NCBI GenBank assembly: GCA_016194625.1
Contig: JACQBB010000236.1
Location: 1 to 9,033 of the forward strand
DNA length: 9,033 nucleotides
Direction of reading: 5' to 3'
Origin: Elusimicrobiota bacterium
GTDB lineage: Bacteria > Elusimicrobiota > Elusimicrobia > UBA1565 > UBA9628
Positions within the stretch are counted from its first letter, which is position 1; each line of letters opens with the position of its first letter. Positions 5,868-9,033 of this stretch are shown here, in pieces. The position numbers were made by a program, and so were the translations under genes. The notes beneath the pieces were generated by a model. The model searched no databases and had not been told where the DNA came from. It was given only the letters and a program-made list of their open reading frames with translations.

Positions 5868-7228
5868 GAATTGCCTCCGCATTCTGGCCTGATCTGCATG
5901 GCTCCCGCCTTCTTGCCGAGGATCTTCAGCGCCTTTACGGCATCTTCCGTGAAATCCCGGCCGGCACTCGTGAGAGTCCTTCCGACTTCCGCGCGCAAGG
6001 CGATCAACAAGAAGACCGTCGAAGTCGCGTAGCTGGACACGGACAGCCAGGCGGCCCCAACGATCCCGCCATGACGCAGCGCCCATCGCATGAATCCGAT
6101 GGTGACCATGAGCCCGGCCGATTCGGCAAGCATGGGGATCCGGGGGCGGCCGAGGCCGCGGAGGCAATCCTCCAAGACGATGTTCAGCGCGAAGAATGCT
6201 CCGCCCAACGCGAGGATTTGGGCGGGCTGGATCGCCGCGTCGAATCCATGGCCGAAAACGATAGGGACGGCCCAAGGCGCCGCAACATACAGGACAAAGG
6301 TCAAGGCAAGGACGCACGCCATCGTCCAGCGCAGGATCAATTTGAAATATTCCTCACTTCGCGCGGCGGAAGATTCCGCCAGCTTTGGAAAGACGATCGA
6401 GCCTATCGCGCCCACGATCGGGGCCAAAAGGCATCCCCACGAAGCCGCGACCGCATACCATCCGAGCTGAGCCGGAGGAAGGAGCGCCGCGATGAAGACT
6501 TGGTCCACGTTGCGATTCGCGGCGGAAGGGAGGCTGCTGAACGTCGAATATATCCCGTAGGAAAATGTCTCTTTCAGCGTGCCCTTATCAACGGTCAACG
6601 GCTGACCGACGATCCGCATATATGCGAACCAGGCGACCGGAGCCGCGACCAGAGCGCAGGCAAGCAGGTATGCGGTCGCGTAAAACCCGGGAGTATGGAT
6701 GGCGGCGATCCACCCGACCGCCAAAACGAGGAAGTACAGGCATTGGGGCATGATCCGTAGCCCATTGAATTCTGGGAAGCGCTGCAGGCCCTGGAACGTC
6801 GAGGTGGGCATCGCGAACATGATGTTCATCGGAATGAACAACAAGAACAGGAGGCCCGAAATGCGGACGCCCTCCGGGTAATCCCGGAAGACATGCCATT
6901 GGTACGGAACGGCCGCTGCGGCGATCACAATGCTCGCGGCCAACGCGCAAAACGTCGCAGTGCCGAGATAGCGTCCGGCGGAATCGGGATTACGCGCGGT
7001 GAAGTAGGTCACGCTCTGCCCCCCGCCCAGTATGGCGAGGTACACCAGCAAAGAAGGCAGGACCATCATAGCGGACAGCGTCCCCCGCCCTTCAGGCCCC
7101 AAGGTTCGCGCGGCCATCGACGACCCTCCAAACGCGAGGAGAAAGGTCGCGCCATAACCGAGCAAGGACCAGCCGAGGTTCTTGATGTCCTTCAAGCTTG
7201 GAAGCCTATGTGCATGGGATCGGCGCAT
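5864..7228 (-). CDS. wzx: Wzx-like polysaccharide flippase (MOP/MATE superfamily), 454 aa
   Basis: A polytopic inner-membrane protein with about twelve hydrophobic segments (roughly 16-38, 48-72, 87-108, 120-143, 157-178, 182-203, 220-250, 255-285, 300-325, 333-353, 365-385 and 388-410). ARTLGPEGRGTLS (40-52) after the first helix is the signature-like R-x-L-G-P-x-x-x-G of the polysaccharide biosynthesis/flippase family. NRNVDQVFIAALLPPAQLGWY (238-258) matches the usual N-x-D-x-x-x-I...G-x-Y region of helix 7. Its role is to flip the undecaprenyl-linked repeat unit to the outer face of the inner membrane. The start is uncertain. ATG at 7228 is preferred and overlaps the polymerase gene by 23 bases; a GTG at 7273 would add 15 residues and lacks a ribosome site. 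No strong Shine-Dalgarno is seen at either. Counted lines give 57-65% GC, below the downstream genes. The stop overlaps the methyltransferase start. Confidence 0.88.
   Translation of the reverse strand: MRRSHAHRLPSLKDIKNLGWSLLGYGATFLLAFGGSSMAARTLGPEGRGTLSAMMVLPSLLVYLAILGGGQSVTYFTARNPDSAGRYLGTATFCALAASIVIAAAAVPYQWHVFRDYPEGVRISGLLFLLFIPMNIMFAMPTSTFQGLQRFPEFNGLRIMPQCLYFLVLAVGWIAAIHTPGFYATAYLLACALVAAPVAWFAYMRIVGQPLTVDKGTLKETFSYGIYSTFSSLPSAANRNVDQVFIAALLPPAQLGWYAVAASWGCLLAPIVGAIGSIVFPKLAESSAARSEEYFKLILRWTMACVLALTFVLYVAAPWAVPIVFGHGFDAAIQPAQILALGGAFFALNIVLEDCLRGLGRPRIPMLAESAGLMVTIGFMRWALRHGGIVGAAWLSVSSYATSTVFLLIALRAEVGRTLTSAGRDFTEDAVKALKILGKKAGAMQIRPECGGNS
5874..5878 (-). promoter_or_regulatory. Strong ribosome binding site for the small methyltransferase
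   Basis: GGAGG with a 6-base spacer to ATG 5867, inside the last codons of the flippase gene. It is the best Shine-Dalgarno in the window and fixes the methyltransferase start. Confidence 0.7.
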
Positions 7229-8660
7229 GACTCGCGCTGGTGAGCCGCCGAGAGGAGTTCTTGCGCCTTTCACTCAGGAAGTAAAAAATCACCATGACTA
7301 GTCCGCCCCAAAGACCCATAAGGATCAACGGACTCGAGAATCCCCGGATGTATAACGGGATGCTGATGTACAAGAGCGAATATACAGCGGCCATCGGGAA
7401 TGAAGACACGTTCTCGCGGACGAGTTTGAAGACCCATCCCCAAGCGGCGCCGAAAATGGCCATGTACAGAATGGCGCCGAATGCTCCGAAATCCGCGTAT
7501 CCTTCGCCTATTGTCGACTGGCTGATCGCCGTCCCGGAATACCCCCCACCGGCATTGAACACCCGGAGGTCGGGGACGATGTCGTCCTGAATCCGGCTCG
7601 GACCGTATTGGATGGGCTTGCTGGACCAGATTGAGCGCGGAATCAGCCAATAGAAAGATTCCATCGCCAAACGACCGAAATAATGCCGCTGATTGTTCGG
7701 ATAAAAATCAACGATCGCTAGAGAGATGTCCCAATCGGCGTACGCCATCATCTCATCTGCGACGTCGTCCATGACCCGGTCCGGGGATATTCGATCGATA
7801 TCCATATTACCCCGGAAAGCACCGAAAACAGCGCTGAGAATGAAGATTGCGAGGAAGGCGGCACCGATGGATTTGATTGACAGAGGCTTCACCGCATAGT
7901 GCGTGATGACGAGGAGGCTCACGGGAATGAACAGAAGCGTCCAGCGGGAGCCAAAAATGGAAAGCCCCACCATGATTGCAGAAAGGAACAGGACGAATGC
8001 GACCGCAGAGAGCGCGGTGCGCCGGCGAATCACATGCCGGAAAGGGATCACCACGGATAACCAGGCGAACACGTGGACCAAGAACGAGAGCTCTCCGCTC
8101 ATCCCACCAACGGCGGCCCGATTGAGATATATAAATGACACTGAAAATCCGGCGCGGGAAAAAAAGAAATAGACCGCACAGGCGTAGGCTGAGAAAGCCA
8201 CCAGGAACAAGACGATCTCACGCGAAGGAACCCATTGGTCCGGAAGGCTAACGACCGGAATTCGGCGCGAGTTCGAGATGAAGTAATACCCCGCATAGAA
8301 TGCACACAATCCCGCCGCGGCGACGAGCAGAGAGCGCTCGACGGGGGCGGAGTCGTAGTCGATGGGAATCATGGGGAATCCGAATCGTGCCGGGTCCTTC
8401 AGGGTGAGGAGAGGCTTGATGAAGTATTCCAGAAGGAACAGGAGGACATAGAGCCAAATCGGCTCCATCGGATCAAACCGTCGTGAGCGCAGCGCCATGA
8501 ATCCCGGAAATGAGCACAGCGCGCCGACCAAGAACAGAGATAACCCCCGTGGCCCCGAAAGGTCCAAGCACGCGACAGTGACCGCGACGAGGTATGCCGC
8601 GATGAGCGTGAATAGCGCCGAAAAACGGTTAATGCCCGTGCTAGGGGTTGTGGAGGACAT
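7206..8660 (-). CDS. wzy: Wzy-like O-antigen/oligosaccharide repeat-unit polymerase, 484 aa
   Basis: A large hydrophobic protein with about twelve membrane segments (roughly 13-33, 38-57, 66-83, 108-128, 148-168, 190-208, 214-235, 239-255, 264-282, 388-412, 420-440 and 444-464) and one long loop near 283-385. Family-like motifs are GSRWTLL (237-243) near a membrane boundary, IPRSIWSSKP (340-349) in the large loop, and a GEGYADFGAFG segment (386-396) opening the next helix. These recur in Wzy-type and related oligosaccharide repeat-unit polymerases. Such proteins join flipped repeat units in the periplasm. Wzy sequences diverge widely, so the family call rests on topology, these motifs and the adjacent flippase. 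The ATG at 8660 is the first start after an in-frame stop; no clear Shine-Dalgarno is seen. Counted lines give about 47-52% GC, the lowest in the window and unlike both flanks. It is the first gene of the visible operon after a 125-base gap. Confidence 0.82.
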   Translation of the reverse strand: MSSTTPSTGINRFSALFTLIAAYLVAVTVACLDLSGPRGLSLFLVGALCSFPGFMALRSRRFDPMEPIWLYVLLFLLEYFIKPLLTLKDPARFGFPMIPIDYDSAPVERSLLVAAAGLCAFYAGYYFISNSRRIPVVSLPDQWVPSREIVLFLVAFSAYACAVYFFFSRAGFSVSFIYLNRAAVGGMSGELSFLVHVFAWLSVVIPFRHVIRRRTALSAVAFVLFLSAIMVGLSIFGSRWTLLFIPVSLLVITHYAVKPLSIKSIGAAFLAIFILSAVFGAFRGNMDIDRISPDRVMDDVADEMMAYADWDISLAIVDFYPNNQRHYFGRLAMESFYWLIPRSIWSSKPIQYGPSRIQDDIVPDLRVFNAGGGYSGTAISQSTIGEGYADFGAFGAILYMAIFGAAWGWVFKLVRENVSSFPMAAVYSLLYISIPLYIRGFSSPLILMGLWGGLVMVIFYFLSERRKNSSRRLTSASHAPIPCT

Positions 8661-8785
8661 AGAAGACCGTGGCAGTCAATTCACGATGCCAGGGCGAAGG
8701 ATGGACCCAGCCCCATCGCCCAAAAAGTGAAATCTCACGCGCGCAAAGCGCCGCGGTTTGCAATACCTCCACGCACCCATTGTGC
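8661..8785. other. 125-base intergenic gap, probable site of the operon promoter
   Basis: This is the only sizeable non-coding stretch. It separates the high-GC TPR-tail gene from the low-GC polymerase gene, so the promoter of the export/sugar operon should lie here unless transcription reads through from upstream. I find no convincing -35/-10 pair. A TTGCAA at 8763-8758 (minus strand) has no matching -10 at the right distance. A short hairpin followed by a T run is listed separately. Confidence 0.4.
8722..8738 (-). terminator. Weak hairpin plus T-run after the TPR-tail gene
   Basis: Minus-strand GTGA, loop GATT, TCAC, then five T, about 50 bases after the stop of the upstream gene. The stem is only four pairs, so intrinsic termination would be inefficient. 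The 12-base inverted repeat could instead be a regulator site or chance. Confidence 0.2.
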
Positions 8786-9033
8786 TCAGCCATGGGCGAT
8801 GCGGCTTGATGCATCCTGGGTCACATGGGCGTCCTCTTCGCGGCCGAGAACGTGCAGCAATGAGGCCTCCCGGCTCAGGGAACGCCAATCGAGCGGGTCG
8901 CGCCGGGCCGACTCCGCAGCGCTCTTAAGAGCCCGACGCGCGTCGGCCTCGGTCGGAGTCGAGCCCAGGGCCTCGGCGAAGGAGAGAGCGCGCAGGCGCA
9001 TGGCCGACGGATCCAGCCGGGCCGCGGCGCGCA
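8786..9033 (-). CDS. C-terminal fragment of a protein with TPR-like helices (5' end outside window)
   Basis: An open frame enters from the window edge and ends at TGA 8788-8786, giving 81 residues. The first residues, RAAARLDPSAMRLRALSF, resemble the end of a TPR unit (A-x-x-L-D-P-x). ADARRALKSAAESARRDP, then DWRSLSREASLLHVLGREEDA, look like a further helix pair with the L-G-R-x-x-D/E-A ending common in TPR proteins. An internal ATG at 9001 exists, but the frame and the repeat pattern continue upstream of it, so it is probably not the start. A counted line is about 72% GC, like the sugar block and unlike the neighbouring polymerase. The function cannot be stated. A TPR-tailed O-antigen ligase or polymerase, or a general TPR scaffold, would fit the position (inference). 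Confidence 0.65.
   Translation of the reverse strand, partial: RAAARLDPSAMRLRALSFAEALGSTPTEADARRALKSAAESARRDPLDWRSLSREASLLHVLGREEDAHVTQDASSRIAHG

Noticed and set aside
5868..6317. N-terminal extension of the small methyltransferase frame
   Set aside because: It lies inside the flippase gene. GGAGG plus the ATGA overlap at 5867 fix the start.
8728..8738. GTGA-N4-TCAC inverted repeat as a CRP-type site
   Set aside because: CRP/FNR-type sites have a six-base spacer between the half sites; here it is four. It is kept only as a weak hairpin candidate.
8676..8888. Minus-strand small open frame spanning the intergenic gap
   Set aside because: Its first part overlaps the TPR-tail gene in another frame, and the part in the gap (from ATG 8780) has no motif. 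A GGAG near 8770 lies after that ATG, so it does not serve it.
1..9033. CRISPR array, tRNA, insertion sequence, toxin-antitoxin or defence genes
   Set aside because: No regularly spaced repeats, cloverleaf-like segments, transposase motifs or defence domains were found by reading both strands. Every larger frame on the coding strand is explained by polysaccharide genes.

Overview
The window reads as a surface-polysaccharide (O-antigen or capsule type) biosynthesis locus from a high-GC bacterium that uses the Wzx/Wzy export route, most likely Gram-negative in envelope type. The phylum cannot be fixed from the sequence. All nine recognisable protein genes lie on the minus strand, so transcription runs from about 8660 down to 1. 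The first gene (at the high-coordinate end) and the last gene (at the low-coordinate end) are both cut by the window edges. No rRNA, tRNA, CRISPR array, insertion sequence or integrase was seen.

Layout in transcription order. At 9033-8786 is the tail of a high-GC protein with TPR-like helices. A 125-base non-coding gap follows (8785-8661). Next come the export genes: a Wzy-like polymerase (8660-7206), a Wzx-like flippase (7228-5864) and a small SAM methyltransferase (5867-5151). A 36-base junction holds a 15-codon open frame and a possible internal promoter. It leads into a sugar-modifying and sugar-transferring block: an extended-SDR epimerase/dehydratase (5114-4137), an RmlC/FdtA-like cupin (4140-3688), two tandem DPM1-like family 2 glycosyltransferases (3675-2944 and 2944-2153), a zinc-binding sugar C-methyltransferase (2156-876) and an RmlD-like reductase (875 to the window edge). 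Most junctions overlap by a few bases (ATGA, TAATG) or abut (TAGATG), so this looks like one translationally coupled operon.

How the genes may work together (inference). The cupin, the C-methyltransferase and the RmlD-like ketoreductase are the classes needed to turn a nucleotide-linked 4-keto-6-deoxy sugar into a C-methyl-branched deoxysugar, comparable to NovW, NovU and NovS in noviose synthesis. The nucleotidyltransferase (RmlA type) and 4,6-dehydratase (RmlB type) that would supply the substrate are not in the window. The glycosyltransferases would build the repeat unit on a lipid carrier, Wzx would flip it and Wzy would polymerise it.

Base composition is uneven. Hand counts of single 60-base lines give about 47-52% GC in wzy, 57-65% in wzx, 60-68% in the small methyltransferase, and 65-73% in the downstream sugar genes and the TPR tail. 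The export module therefore looks acquired or exchanged between high-GC flanks. I found no clear novel defence or mobile system. The most interesting points are the predicted branched-sugar pathway, two enzymes with altered active-site motifs, and the junction at 5107-5154.
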